The position numbers and the translations under genes are program-made. Shown piece by piece: positions 1 to 11,320 of a stretch of 64,000 nucleotides of DNA (the stretch's first letter is position 1; each line of letters begins with the position of its first letter). Below the pieces are notes generated by a model. The model saw only the letters and a list, made by a program, of their open reading frames with translations. It was not told where the DNA came from and made no database searches. The stretch spans positions 248,001 through 312,000 of the forward strand of contig KV748247.1 of assembly GCA_001692895.1 (NCBI GenBank). Reading direction: 5' to 3'. The DNA comes from Cenococcum geophilum 1.58. Taxonomy: Eukaryota > Ascomycota > Dothideomycetes > Gloniales > Gloniaceae.

Positions 1-2730
1 ACGTCTAAGCCAGGTAAAGATCTTTACCAAACTTAATATTCGCCAAGCTTTCCACCGAATTAGGATAGACCCTGCATCTAAAGATTTAATAACATTCCGT
101 ACCTGTTATAAGTCCTATAAATATAAAGTCCTTCCTTTTAGGTTAATAAATGGGCCGGCTATATACTAAAGGTATATAAACAATGTCCTTTTTAACTACC
201 TCGATAAGTTCTGTACGGCATACCTAGATAACATCCTTATATACTTGGATAACGAACTTAAGTATAAAGTTCATATTAAGAAGGTCCTAGAGAGATTACG
301 GAACGCAGGCTTATAAGTTAATATTAAGAAATATAAATTCGGGGTAAAACGCACGAAGTACCTTGGGTTTATTATAAGTACGGATAGAATTAAAGTTAAC
401 CCTAAGAAGGTTAAAGCAATCCGCAGCTAGAAGCCCCCTTATACTATAAAGGGGATCCAGTCCTTCCTTAGCTTTTATAATTTCTATTACTAGTTTATCC
501 ATAACTATAGAGTTATAGCAAAGCCTCTTATATAACTTACCTGGAAAGATACGCCTTTTATATTTAATAATAACTATATAAAGGCCTTTGGAGAGTTAAA
601 GGATCGGCTTATCTCTTCTTTAATCCTACGTTATTATAACCCGGATCTTAAATTAATACTAAAAACAAACGCTTCTAATAGAGTCGTAGCGGGAGTTCTA
701 TTATAGTTACATCCGGACGGCAAATAGTACCCTATTGCTTTCTTCTTAAAGACAATAAACCCGGCCAAGTGTAACTACAAAGTATATAATAAAGAAATGC
801 TAGCTATTATTCAATCGTTGTCCTAATAGCGCGCGGAGCTTAAAGGTATAAACTCTTAGATTAAGGTCTATACTAATTATAAAGCCTTAGAGTATTTTAT
901 AATAATAAAGCAGCTTACTAGCCAATAGGCTTAATAGGCTAAAATACTCTCTTAATTCTTCTTTATAATTATATACCGCCTAGGTATACAAAACTTTAAG
1001 GCTAATACTTTAACCTAGAGAAAATAGGACGTAGGCCCCTAGGACGAGCTAAAGGCGCAACATTAGACACGTGCCCTCCTCCGTCCTAAACAGCTCAACC
1101 TATACATCCTTAAGGAACTAAGCTCTAAAGAGAATAAGCTAGCACCTATAGAAGGAGAGTTCTTGGACGAGCCAATAGGATTAATTAACCGTATCTTAGC
1201 CGCAAACCGTACGGTTAAATCCTTAAAGGCCCTCCGCGACCAGGCCTTAAAAGGTAACCCTAATTTAGAAATAGAAGAAGGACTGCTCTTATACTAAGAA
1301 CGGCTTATAGTTCCGGATATTAATAACCTACGGATAGAGCTAATCCATAAGGCCTACTATTAAGTCTTAACGGCATACCCTAGTCGGGACAAGACCCACT
1401 AACTACTAGCGCCCCATTACTATTAGTAAGGACTCCTATCTAATATAAAACGATTTATTAGAAACTGCCACACCTATAAACACGCGGATGCCCCTAGGGA
1501 TTAAACTTTTGGGTAGTTACGTCCATTACCAGTTCCAGAACGCCCTTAGCAATATATTACAATAGACTTTAAGTCATTTCCAAAGGACGCCTACGGCCAC
1601 AACGCGGCCTTTATAGTAATTAACTGACTATATAAGCAATCCGTCTCCCTCCCTTGCTTTAAGACCATAACTACAAAGGATATAGCTCGCCTTTACGTCG
1701 ACAATATCTATCAATTCTACAGCGCTCCTAAATTAATTATCTCTAACTATAGTCCCTAGTTTATATCGGACTTCTAGAATAAATTCTACCGTATTCTTAG
1801 GATTAAGATTAAGCTCTCTACCGCATTTTACCCTTAGACTAACGGCCAAACTGAGATTATAAACTAGTACCTTAACTAGCAACTACATCCCTTTATAAAC
1901 TACTATTAGGACAATTGGTTGGAATTACTACCTATAATAGACTACGCGCAGCTTATACTCCCTTATAATAGTATAGGGATATCACTATTTAAACTGCTTA
2001 ATGGGTACGCACTATAAATGTCCTTTAATTAGGATAGGCCTACTAAACCCGCTACGGCTCGCGAACGCCTTAGCTATAAAGAGGCCCAGGTATTTGCCGA
2101 GAGAATGCACGGGGCCTAGGAGACTACTTAAATAATCATAAAAAAGGCGCAAGAGAAGAAAGAGGCTAATGTGAATTAGCATTATTGCGAAGTAGACTTC
2201 TAAGTAGGAGATAAGGTATAGATATTAATAAAAAACTAAAAGACCCAGAGGCCAAGCTATAAGTTAGACCACCAAATAGCTAGTCTATATAAGATTTTAG
2301 AGAAGGTAGGACACTCCTTTAGGGTCGAGCTACCAGATTTAATAAAGATCCACCCTATTTTCTCCTTAGACTAATTACGAAAGGCTACAAATAACCCACT
2401 GCCTGGATAGTATAACGACCCTCCGCCGCCAATTTAGATTGCAGAGGATAAGGAATAAAAAGTTAAAGAGATCCTAGCAGTTAAGAAGGTCCGTAGTGTC
2501 TTAAAGTACTATATAAGCTAGGTTAGCCACAATAAGGACCTGGAATGGTATCCTATATCTAATTTTAAGTACTCCCCCTATAAACTATAAGACTTCCACC
2601 TAGCCTACCTAAACCTCCCTAGACTACTAAGCAAGTTAGATAGCTGGATTAAATACTAGGAAGAAGGGTTAGATAATTATAATAATCTAGACGATAATAA
2701 GGAACTCGGACAACGCCTAAGGGCAGGCTT
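1..2730 (+). pseudogene. Gypsy pol pseudogene: RT, RNase H, integrase, chromodomain
   Basis: Frames read through stops give the second half of RT; the catalytic YLDD box at 221-232 reads YLDN, an Asp to Asn change expected from RIP. RNase H follows at about 540-1000 (ends of the family-typical stretch near YNKEMLAII). Integrase covers about 1270-2390: the first catalytic Asp is in ITIDF near 1560, the second is changed (ISNYSPQF near 1740, Asn for Asp), and the Glu is in TNGQTEI near 1840. A chromodomain-like segment lies at about 2430-2620 (KYYIS, EWYPISNFKYSP). The frame holds dozens of TAA/TAG codons at Gln and Trp positions. An antisense frame at 311-502 is a shadow of RT. Confidence 0.9.
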
Positions 2731-2734
2731 TTTT

Positions 2735-2746
2735 AAAAGGGGGGGG
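2735..2746 (+). promoter_or_regulatory. Polypurine tract of family A1
   Basis: AAAAGGGGGGGG lies three bases upstream of the 3' LTR. It is the expected primer site for plus-strand DNA synthesis in LTR retrotransposons. The same tract precedes the LTR of family A2 near 52650. Confidence 0.85.
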
Positions 2747-2749
2747 TAA

Positions 2750-2981
2750 TGTAACGGTACTGGTGCGCGTCACCTGCCACATTCAACCAATTAGGATTTT
2801 CCATGCCCGGCATGGAAAATCGCTATTAGCTCGCTTACCACTAGCGCCTTAGCGGCCCTCGCGACATGTTTACCTACTGCCCCTAAACNATTCTCCTTCT
2901 TCTTCTTCTCCTTAGCTTAGTATCTTTACTAAATAGCAATCTATAAGCTTCGGTTTAGAGGCATTTATATAAGCCGTTACA
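2750..2981 (+). repeat. 3' LTR of family A1 (232 bp)
   Basis: The LTR begins TGTAACGG and ends CCGTTACA, so its ends are inverted repeats with TG..CA termini that RIP has left intact. The last roughly 85 bp match the family A2 LTR (39481-39672), from the CTCCTTAGC run to AGGCATTTATATAAGCC. The first 130 bp do not match. This half retains CpA and CpG sites (for example TGCGCGTCACC), unlike the coding part. It holds a 13-bp-arm palindrome at 2795-2821 and one ambiguous base at 2889. Confidence 0.88.
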
Positions 2982-3969
2982 ATATCTGTTATAGAAATAT
3001 AATATATAAAGCTAAGTTAGCTAGACCTTTTTTAAACGGGGTTCCGGATATAGCCCACACTATTAGTTACCCGCGAAGCCTATAAAGAGTAGTCTTATAA
3101 AAATAAGACTTTTCGTTTTTAGTTAAATAAAGCTTACTAATAACTACTATTACCCACGAGACCTAATAACGGTTGGGTCTAGCATAATTAATGTCTTAAT
3201 TTCGACTTTCTAACTTCTAGGCCAATTAAACTTTCTCTAACCTTATAGGAATACCTAACTACATTAACAACCTAGCCTTTAATAGATGCGGATATGGTTA
3301 GAATAATATATTACATTTAATCGGAGTGCCCAAAGTAGATATCCTTATTATCTTTATAGTGGTAGTTTTTATAGTTCTTAGCTTAGTTATATTATTTCCG
3401 TAACCGGGCCTTTACGCGGATAGCGCAGAGGTATATCCTATTAGTAAAATTATTGCTAGACAAGGCCCTATTAGATTACCATTAAAGATACTACTAAGCT
3501 CTTCTATTTAATTTAGCAGCAGCGGTATAGGAGTAAAGATAAAACTAGGGCCTAAATAGAACGGCAGCTTCGCAGTACTACTGCCTACTTTACACCGGCA
3601 TTAGATAGGCCAATACTTTATAGACGGATAAGGGCCGGGCTCCCTATCTACGCGATGCCTATACTATAGTACATTACTCTTTCTATCGTTGTCAATATCG
3701 CAGTCATTCTATACTAGTAAGTAATTAAAGACGATAAAAAGAGGCCTAGAAGAGATTTTGCCAAAGCCTTATTTATTACTAATAACCCTACTATAAAAAT
3801 CCTAATACTGTATAAAGCCTAAAGTAATAAGCAAGACCTCGTAGAGATAAAATGCGTACTTAAACTAGGTAAGTAAAGACAAGTCTAGAATATGACTTTT
3901 GTCTAGATTTAATTGGTGCGCATTAATAGCCAATTTTCTTTTATTAAATTTTCCATTTTAGTATTTTTC
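2982..3969. other. Decayed sequence, no recognised gene
   Basis: No domain was recognised on either strand. The plus-strand frame 3446-3796 has only about five internal stops in 117 codons, all TAA or TAG. That is fewer than nearby frames and fits a RIP-damaged coding stretch, but its protein is not recognisable. The sequence just upstream of 3970 is T-rich. Confidence 0.4.
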
Positions 3970-4096
3970 TATAAGGTAATAAGCTCCGCACCACTCAGCC
4001 ATACAAACCCGCAAAAGGTAAGCAAGTGACTGGCTTAATGCTAGGCACGGCTGTGCGGAACAATATATATAGGCGAGGTGACCTCATTACCTAACA
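3970..4096. repeat. Left 127-bp terminal direct repeat
   Basis: This copy pairs with 4421-4547 at equal length. Differences seen are almost all transitions (for example CACTCAG against CACTTAG). It is the less mutated copy, keeping several CpA sites. It contains a short GAGGTGACCTC inverted motif near its right end. Confidence 0.85.
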
Positions 4097-4420
4097 ATGC
4101 ATCCCTCCTAATGGCGACTGTCCCCAGGCGCAACGTCCTACCCCGTAGGCTTAGGAGCGCGGTTTAGGCCAGAAGGTCGCGTATCGCGCCCAATATATTG
4201 GACCCTCAGCAGCTACAGCGCGGCGCCTAAAGAGGCCGCCTCGCGCTTTAATCGCAAGGATATAACTGGCGTTTTCGGTTATAGTACCCCCTAACTAAGC
4301 TAGGCTTAGTTGCGTAACCGGCTCCTTTAGTTATATAACCGGCAAAGGCTGTCCCTAAGTTAGCCTAGGGTATAAACGAGGTTCAAATCTATAAGGCCCC
4401 GGGTATTAAGCTAGTCACTA

Positions 4421-4547
4421 TATAAGGTAATAAGCTCCGCACCACTTAGCCACATAAACCCGTAAAAGGTAAGTAAGTAACTGGCTTAATACTAGGCATG
4501 GCTGTGCGGAACAATATATATAGGCGAGGTAACCTCGTCACCTAACA
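4421..4547. repeat. Right 127-bp terminal direct repeat
   Basis: Same length and ends as 3970-4096, with more TpA where the left copy has CpA or TpG (for example GTAAGTAAGTAAC against GTAAGCAAGTGAC). The transitions are consistent with RIP acting after insertion. Confidence 0.85.
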
Positions 4548-4589
4548 TTTTTATATTTACTATTTTGAATATTGTGACCGGCAACTAGG

Positions 4590-5066
4590 TTAACGACCTA
4601 AAAGTATCCTATCTTTACCTTCTTCTACTATAGCGGTAAGGTTTATGCTTTCTTCTAGAGCAGTAGGCGTGTTAAATATATTATCCTTTAATTTAGCGGC
4701 GTTATTATCCTTCTCTTCCTTATTATCTTTCTCCGGAATGGTATTAAGCTTAGTGTCGCGGGCTTTATCTCCTAGTAAAGGGATAGTAATGCTCTTATAT
4801 ACTAAGCGCTCTGCAAAAGCTTCCAATAAAGCAGTATTTATATTAAGCCTTATAGCTACTGTTTCTTTATTAATAAACGGCTTAGTACTAAGTTTACCCG
4901 CCTAACTATGCCGCACTACATCGCTAGCGTTGTCGTTATCGCTAGTAATGTAATTAGTACCATTAGCTAAAGGATTTAAAACTACTTAGCGCTTTTTCTA
5001 CTTAAGGTATAGGGCTAGTATAACTTTAAAAATAATAGGGTGCTCCCTTTTATTGTACGCCGCCAT
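4590..5066 (-). pseudogene. Unrecognised decayed gene (about 158 codons)
   Basis: Reading leftward from an ATG at 5064-5066, one frame runs to a stop near 4590 with only three internal TAG/TAA codons (after ALYLK, after KKR, after VVRHS), all explained by Gln or Trp codons hit by RIP. The product would be hydrophilic and rich in Asn, Lys and Glu, with stretches such as PEKDNKEEKDNNAAKLKDN. I do not recognise the family. The unbroken last 78 codons with normal amino-acid make-up make chance less likely. It lies 42 bp from the TRIM-like element, which may have landed at its 3' end. It could also be the tail of a transposon protein. Confidence 0.4.
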
Positions 5067-6290
5067 TAAGAATTAGGAAATTTGGGGCTATATATTTACC
5101 ACTAAATATAAACCTGCTGTTTCTAAGTGCTAAGGTTTCTAGCTTAAGATTAATAATACTACTAGCGCACAGATAAATAAGAAGTTTATTATATTAAACT
5201 ATATAAAAGTTACGGGTTCTATAACACCATCGCGCTAGAATTAATAACTTAGCAAATATACCAACTGCCTACCCATTCTTATGTATAGCTAGAACTGCAC
5301 AATATTCGTTATACTTTAGTCGGCTAACAGGGATAGAGGGACTTAATTATAATAGGGCTATAGCTATAAAGTGGTGGCTTAACGCATCTCTCTATACTAC
5401 AGTCTTATATAATAATTAAAGCCTAACGTAAGCGCTTAACTCTAGTCGGCGAGGTAGGACCGTGATTAGTGTTATCTAAATTAAGCATCGGTATATTAAG
5501 AGAAGGGTTTAAAAGGTTAACTGGTTCGCGTAAGGGTTAAGGGACAGCGTTGGCAGATTTAATTTATTAGGTGTTAGTTTAAGGGAACGTTATCCTTAGT
5601 CTTAATTTTAGCAGTAGTTTACTTAACATTAAGTTTAATAAGGCTATAGGGAAGGTTGAAGGAGCTAGGGTAATAAGTTGGTATATTAAAAGCCGGTCCC
5701 TATTTAGTAATAACTGGCACAAAAATTTATCTATACTAACGCTTCTTAGTTATAAAAGCTTTCGCAGGCCATTATTTGTTAGAAAAATAATATATAAAGC
5801 ATATCATTATATCTACTTTTAGGGTAAGAAAGTTCTCCGGTTCTCGTTCTATATTTAGTATCTCTTAGATCTAATTTTTATACCACTTCTTCTTACCTCC
5901 TATTAGGGGCCCAATAATCCCTCCATTCCGCGCCCTATTACTTCTTCGGATCTAGTTTAGGGATATAGCTTAATAGTTCTAGACCTACGGTTATAAATAT
6001 AAAATAGTTATAAAAACGGCTACGGCTTAGAGGGATAAGTTAGTAGATCTAGTAGGAATAAGTAAGTCAGTTATTAAGCATATACTTATAGAAATAACAC
6101 GCTGGGGGATTCTATATACATATACCTGTTTAGCTTAATCTAAATTACTTTTATACTAAGATTACAGGATAAGTATAAAGAAGAGAATGTTAGATAAGGT
6201 ATAGAGCTTAGCAAGCAAAGCAGAAAACTATCTTATTATTAGAATTTAGCGGAGTATAATAGATAAGGCTAACCTATACGGGGGGCGGGT
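5067..6290. other. Decayed stretch, no gene assigned
   Basis: This AT-rich region shows no clear gene. A plus-strand frame at about 6020-6120 reads DLVGISKSVIKHILIEIT, which looks like the second half of a transposase helix-turn-helix. Upstream codons in that frame are interrupted by stops, and no catalytic domain follows, so it is only a hint of a DNA-transposon relic. Confidence 0.3.
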
Positions 6291-6547
6291 TAAAAACTTT
6301 AAGTGGATATAAGCTCGTGAATTTTATAGGATAGCATAAAGTAAGGCAGATATTAGTAGATAATAGAGCGGAATTTAATAGAAAATATAAGGTTAAGTAA
6401 AACCTAATAGAATAAATAGAACTTATTAGGATATATAGGGTAAGTGTAAAGTGTTAGGCACCTAGCATAAATAAATTAGCGAGGCGAAATAAGACGGAAA
6501 TTAGTTAAAAGCTAATAGGAGCTAGTAGGTACTATAAAGCTAGGTAT

Positions 6548-6850
6548 AATAGAAGCTGGTATAGGACTAGTAGAATATAGTAGAAAATATAATAAGAGAT
6601 AGAGACTAGTAAAGTACTAATAGAATCTAGCAGAGAATGGTATAAGAGGTTAAAATGGACAAAGGGTTAGTAGAATCCGGCAGAGAGCATAATAAGAAGT
6701 TAGGACGGGCAGAGCACCCGTAGGGTCTAGTAGGAAGTAAGATAAGAGATAGAAACTAGTAGAAAGTCAGTAGGATCGGATAGAAAACGGGATAAGAAGT
6801 GAAAACTGGCGGGCGCTAGTAGAATCTAGTAGTAAATATAACGAAAAGAG
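6548..6850 (+). repeat. Purine-rich tandem array, about 50-bp unit, six copies
   Basis: Units begin CTAGTAGAAT or close variants (TAGTAGAATCC, CTAATAGAATC, CAGTAGGATC) at roughly 50-bp steps. Each continues with a GATAAGAG-like purine run. Related but more degraded sequence extends left to about 6300. It is the likely 5' subterminal region of the Plavaka-like element. Confidence 0.6.
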
Positions 6851-7379
6851 GAGACTGAAGGCTACTAGGTAATACTTTATAGAAAGGCGCTATTTAGTAG
6901 ATTTTAACAGATTATCCCTTAGCCTATTAATTTAGGTCCTATAGTTATTAATAAGGGACTAATTAATCGGAGAACCTAATTTAATATAAGTGCCTAATTA
7001 AATCTAGTAACAAATTCTCTAAGGACCCTAACGGGTTAAGGGATAGTAGGTTATCTTAGCTATAATAATAGCTATTAACCCTTTATAGTATATATTAAGG
7101 ATAGTAAATCTAGAATTAAAAATATATATTACTCTATATTAGGAAGCTATAAATATAATTTATATATAATTTATATTATTATATAAAGGGGTTAAGAAGT
7201 TAATATATTTTTATTTTAGGGTAGAAAAGTATATATAAGGTATGTCCGTGTATATATAAGATAGCCCAAACGCCTAGCTAGAAAACTACTTTACTAAGAC
7301 TAATTTTCCTTACTAAAACACTATCTTATTAATATAAACCGCGGATATAGATAATGTAGCTTTATTCCTAAGAATAACT

Positions 7380-10300
7380 AAGGCCTATTACTCTATTTAC
7401 ACTACTATAAATTACAACCTAAAGCCTAAGCCTAAATTCCACACGACGACACTAACGTAGACGCCTTTATATACCTACCTCGACCTATAGGCGGAGCCTA
7501 ATACAGGGATACACCAATATTTAGCTAGTAGAGGTGGCGAGTTTAAGGGTTTTAGCGCGTCTAGATACTAAGAGGAGTGCATTTTAGATAACGGGAATAA
7601 TATACTACGTAGTGGAGACAGCAATTAAAGCGGACTACTGTCCATATTATTGTCGCTACGTATTAAAACTTTTAAGGAGCGGATAAATAAACAAGCCAGC
7701 ATCCTAATTGCAAGCATTAAGGATTAGGTAGATAAGTAATAAGTAAAAACGCTATTTTAGGTAATCCTACTAATCTAAGCCACAGACCACCATTTTTATT
7801 CCACCCCTTTACTAGTAAATTCGACTATGCCTTTATAGTATAGCTATACAGTATACAAAGTATAAAAGGCGATATTAAGCGGTTATTAAATAACACCTAG
7901 CTTAACTAACTAACATCCTACCTTAGTTTTAAATCAGCGGATAATTAGGAGGAGAAGTTACACAGATTACTACTAGGTATAGTTAACAAAGAATAGACAA
8001 AAACTCGCTATAACCTATTATACGTATACAAGGCATCCACCGGCCTTTATATTACTGCGTATACTAAGATATTATAAAGGTAATTAAGTTTCTTATTAGT
8101 TATAGACCCTTTAGAGATACCCTTATATACGCCCTAATAAGAATATACAATACTAGTAATTAGAGGGTCTATAACAAACTATATACTACTAATTAGTGGT
8201 AGGAAACCCAGATATAGCTACCAGACGACGCAACTGTTATACTAGTACTACTCGCTATAGATAAAACGTAGCTAATAACGCATTACAGCGATAAGTCCTT
8301 ATGGCTAGTATATATTACTATTAGTAACCTTAATTAAAAAACGCGTAGGAAATAGAACTTACCCGTTAACCTACTGCTTGGGTTTATTCCTAATATAAAG
8401 AGTATAGACTATAACACGTAGAGTGCTTATTATTATAAAGCTATAGAGGAGATATTAAAACGTAAGTGCTTAATATATAATAAGTAGGAACCCTATCTAA
8501 TAAGTCTTATAGCGCTTAAAAGTCTCTAGTATAGAGGCATTAATATAGAATATGCAGATAGAAGAATCCGCTAATATTACCCTATTATATACGGAATAAT
8601 AGCAGACTATAAGGAGTAGGTTCTTATTACCGGTATAAAAAGCCAGCAATACTGTATAATATGCTAAGTACCACCTAATAGACGCAAAAACCTTTTAGAA
8701 CGTCACCCGCTTAGGATATATAAATTAACTAAAAAGTAGATTGCAGCTTAATAAGCAAATAACACACCTTAAACAGATCTAGATTGGGTGCACCCCATAC
8801 TATACTTTATATAAAAACACGGCCTAATTAATATACATAACGCAATAATGGCAGATATTCTCCATTAACTGCTAAAAGGCATTATTATGTGTCTTATTAA
8901 ATAGATACAAAAGGTAATAAATAAAGTTATCCCCGCTAGTAAGAAACGAAAACGTTATAAGAGAACTATTTAAGACATTTTAGCAGAGAGTTAGATTAAT
9001 TAGCGTTTTATAAAAATACCTTAATATCCTAATTTAAAAGTATTTTATAATACTTTATTTAGTTAAATATTATAGTAGACTGGCAATAAGTAAAAGTCAA
9101 TCCTAAAGTAACTAATCCCCGCCCTAGCTCCACTTCTTACTAGCAAGGCACTATATATAATACACTTTACTTAGGCGACACTAGATTTTGTTACTATAGT
9201 ATAGTACCAAACTTATAATAAAGAGACACTCCGATATATAGAGCATGCGCTATATTGGATTAACAAACTAAAAGGCGTATTTTAAGGTTTCCGACCTAAA
9301 ATAAGGGATTCGGATAAGGGGTATTTTAACTTCCCAAAGTTTTATGCTATAACCCATTTTATAGATTATATCCGCTAGTTTAGCGCCGCTAATAGTTATA
9401 ATATATTAAACGGAGAAGCTGCTTACAAGTACGCTGTAAAGGCGTATTAGCATTAAATAAATAAATAGAGTGATTTTAAGTTATAGATCTACCTCTATAA
9501 CACTTAGCGTGTATCTATACTAGCAACGAAGAGTTAGTTATTATATTACAATTCTAGAACTATATCTACCGTAGAACGTAGTATAGTACTGCAATTAACT
9601 AAACCAACACGTTATATTGATATGCGATTAACCCCTTAGGGTCTAAAAACGGACTAGTACGCCTATATATCCCAATACGGTCTCGGTCTTATAAAATAGC
9701 GGACAGTAGGAATATTAGCTAATAGTCTTAAGATATCTAATTTTAAGGACGCGCTTATAATATTTCTTTATAAATATAAAAGGAAGGTTATCGGCTAAAA
9801 TTCTACGTAAGCTAATATGGACCGCCGTAACCTTAACCCTTCTTAGATTAGGCTATACTTTATTTAAGTATACCCCTCCTTAAAATACTAAAAGCGGACA
9901 GGCGTGGATCTAAACAACCTTAACTAAGTAGCTAAGGAAATCGTATACTACATACCAAATTGGCAAAAGTTAAGCAATTAGAAGCGCGACTATATATAAA
10001 TACAGGAATATACGGCCGACGATAGAGATGGGAGAGGGAAGACTAGGCCTATGGGTAGAAGAATAGTAGAATAACTTAAGATTGTTATTACCATATTAGA
10101 TTATTCTACTTTAGGGGACAACGGCCTCTTTTTTTAATTTACTAGGGCAATAGTAAACCTTATACAGTACTAAAACAATAGCAGGCCTTACCCCGTCCAT
10201 AGTATAACTAAAGTTAAATACTAGCATCTAACTACTACTAAAAACCCATGCTCCCTAGCCGGTAGTAGATTTTACTCTATATAGTCTATACTACGAAGTG

Positions 10301-10420
10301 CTTATATAGTTCCAGCTAGTTATAGTTACCCTAACCTATTTTATATTAATAACTATATTAACTAAAACTAGTATAATACAGTATATTTACCAGATTTCTT
10401 AAAAGGAGGGTCTTAAGTTA
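7380..10420 (+). pseudogene. Plavaka-type transposase pseudogene
   Basis: Translations read through stops match the Plavaka (CACTA-related) transposase family of fungi from memory of its hallmarks. Around 8220-8340 the frame reads LPDDATVILVLLAIDKTQ followed by WLVYITISNL, the conserved region where family members read ILGSDKT and PLYLSIGN. Near 8590-8660 YGIIADYKE corresponds to the family's YVADYPEQ segment. Near 9010-9060 PNLKVFYNTLF and near 9340 NFPKFYAITHFIDYIR match the conserved C-terminal core. About one codon in ten to fifteen is TAA/TAG, all at Gln or Trp-compatible positions. The N-terminal zinc-finger region seen in relatives was not found. The protein probably moved the element by cut and paste before RIP. 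Confidence 0.75.
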
Positions 10421-10490
10421 TATTAGTATATTAATAGGCTACCACCAAAAGGCCATCTTTACTATAAGTTTTAACTATATATTCCGTTCA

Positions 10491-11320
10491 CTGTTTTCTA
10501 TACTACTTTCCACTACTTTCCACTCTCCTACTACTTTTCACTATCCTACTACTTTTCACTATCCTACTGCTTTCCACTATCCCACTACTTTCCACTACTT
10601 TCCACTATCCCACTGCTTTCCACTACTTTTTACTATCCTACTGCTTTCTAATCCCACTACTTTCTACTATCCCACTACTTTCCACTGCTTTCTACTATCC
10701 TACTGCTTTACACTGCTTTCCACTGCTTTTTACTATCCTACTACTCTCTAATCCCACTACTTTCTACTATCCTACTACTTTCCACTACTTTCCACTATCC
10801 TACTACTTTACACTACTTTCCACTATCCTACTACTTTCCACTACTTTCTACTATCCTACTACTTTCTACTACTTTTTACTATTCCACTGCTTTTTAATCC
10901 CACTGCTTTCTACTATCCCACTACTTTCCACTGCTTTCCACTATCCCACTACTTTGCACTGCTTTCCATTATCCTACTACTTTCCACTATCCTACTGCTT
11001 TCTACTGCTTTCTACTATCCTACTACTTTGCACTACTTTCTACTATCCTACTACTTTCCACTACTTTCTACTATCCTACTACTTTCTACTACTTTCTACT
11101 ACTTTTTACTATCCCACTACTTTCTAATCCTACTACTTTCCACTACTTTCTACTATCCTACTGCTTTTTACTGCTTTTTACTACTTTTTACTATCTTACT
11201 GCTTTCTACTATATTCTACTACATTCTATTACTTTCTAATACGTTCCACTACGTTTAATTACTTTCTACTACGTTCTACTACATTCTATTGCTTTCTACT
11301 AATTTCTACTTCTTTTAATT
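10491..11320 (-). repeat. Pyrimidine-rich tandem array, about 830 bp
   Basis: The plus strand is built from CTACTTTCCA- and CTATCCTACTA-type modules. G occurs almost only as CTGC, and the same position in other copies is CTAC. CCCAC and CCTAC alternate likewise. These are TpG to TpA and CpA to TpA changes, so the array is partly RIP-mutated. It lies directly downstream of the Plavaka transposase and is its likely 3' subterminal repeat region. A short open frame at 11028-11258 is only a translation of the repeat. Confidence 0.85.

Larger units (their letters stand above)
1..2981 (+). mobile_element. Ty3/Gypsy chromovirus, family A1, 5' part outside window
   Basis: The window opens inside the reverse transcriptase of an LTR retrotransposon. 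It runs through RNase H, integrase and a chromodomain-like tail to a polypurine tract and a 232-bp 3' LTR. Order RT-RNase H-IN defines Ty3/Gypsy; the chromodomain-like tail places it among chromoviruses. The pol part is a clear relative of the family A2 element at 39481-52855, but the LTR differs in its 5' half. The element is dead: many Gln and Trp codons are now TAA or TAG. The 5' LTR, gag and protease lie outside the window, so its target duplication cannot be checked. Confidence 0.93.
3970..4547. mobile_element. TRIM-like element with 127-bp terminal direct repeats
   Basis: Two direct repeats of 127 bp (3970-4096 and 4421-4547) flank a 324-bp core without coding capacity. Each repeat starts TATAAGGT and ends ACCTAACA, near-inverted ends consistent with an ancestral TG..CA LTR. 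Flanks are TTTTC (3965-3969) and TTTTT (4548-4552), a possible 5-bp target duplication differing by one C to T change. The core has an AACTAAGC-TAG-GCTTAGTT palindrome (4293-4311) and a B-box-like GGTTCAAATCT near 4380. This structure matches terminal-repeat retrotransposons in miniature. No clear polypurine tract precedes the right repeat, which weakens the assignment. Strand is undetermined. Confidence 0.6.
6300..11320 (+). mobile_element. Plavaka/CACTA-like DNA transposon relic
   Basis: A decayed Plavaka-type transposase on the plus strand (about 7380-10420) is bracketed by two tandem arrays. A purine-rich array of about 50-bp units lies on the left and a pyrimidine-rich array of 10-30-bp units on the right. 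Read on opposite strands, both are purine-rich and contain GTAGAA- and GTAGGA-type motifs, the arrangement expected of subterminal repeats in CACTA-superfamily elements. I could not find terminal inverted repeats or the target duplication, so the outer limits are estimates. Confidence 0.6.

Noticed and set aside
311-502. 63-codon minus frame, with a similar frame at 49961-50194
   Set aside because: Both lie antisense to the same RT segment of families A1 and A2; similarity follows from the shared pol sequence.
4645-4905. 86-codon plus frame rich in Leu and Ser
   Set aside because: It is the complement of the better supported minus frame 4590-5066.
5930-6260. Tc1/mariner transposase
   Set aside because: Only one helix-like stretch fits, spacing differs from known helix-turn-helix domains and no DDE region follows.
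11028-11258. 76-codon Leu/Tyr/Phe-rich frame
   Set aside because: A shadow of the pyrimidine-rich tandem array.
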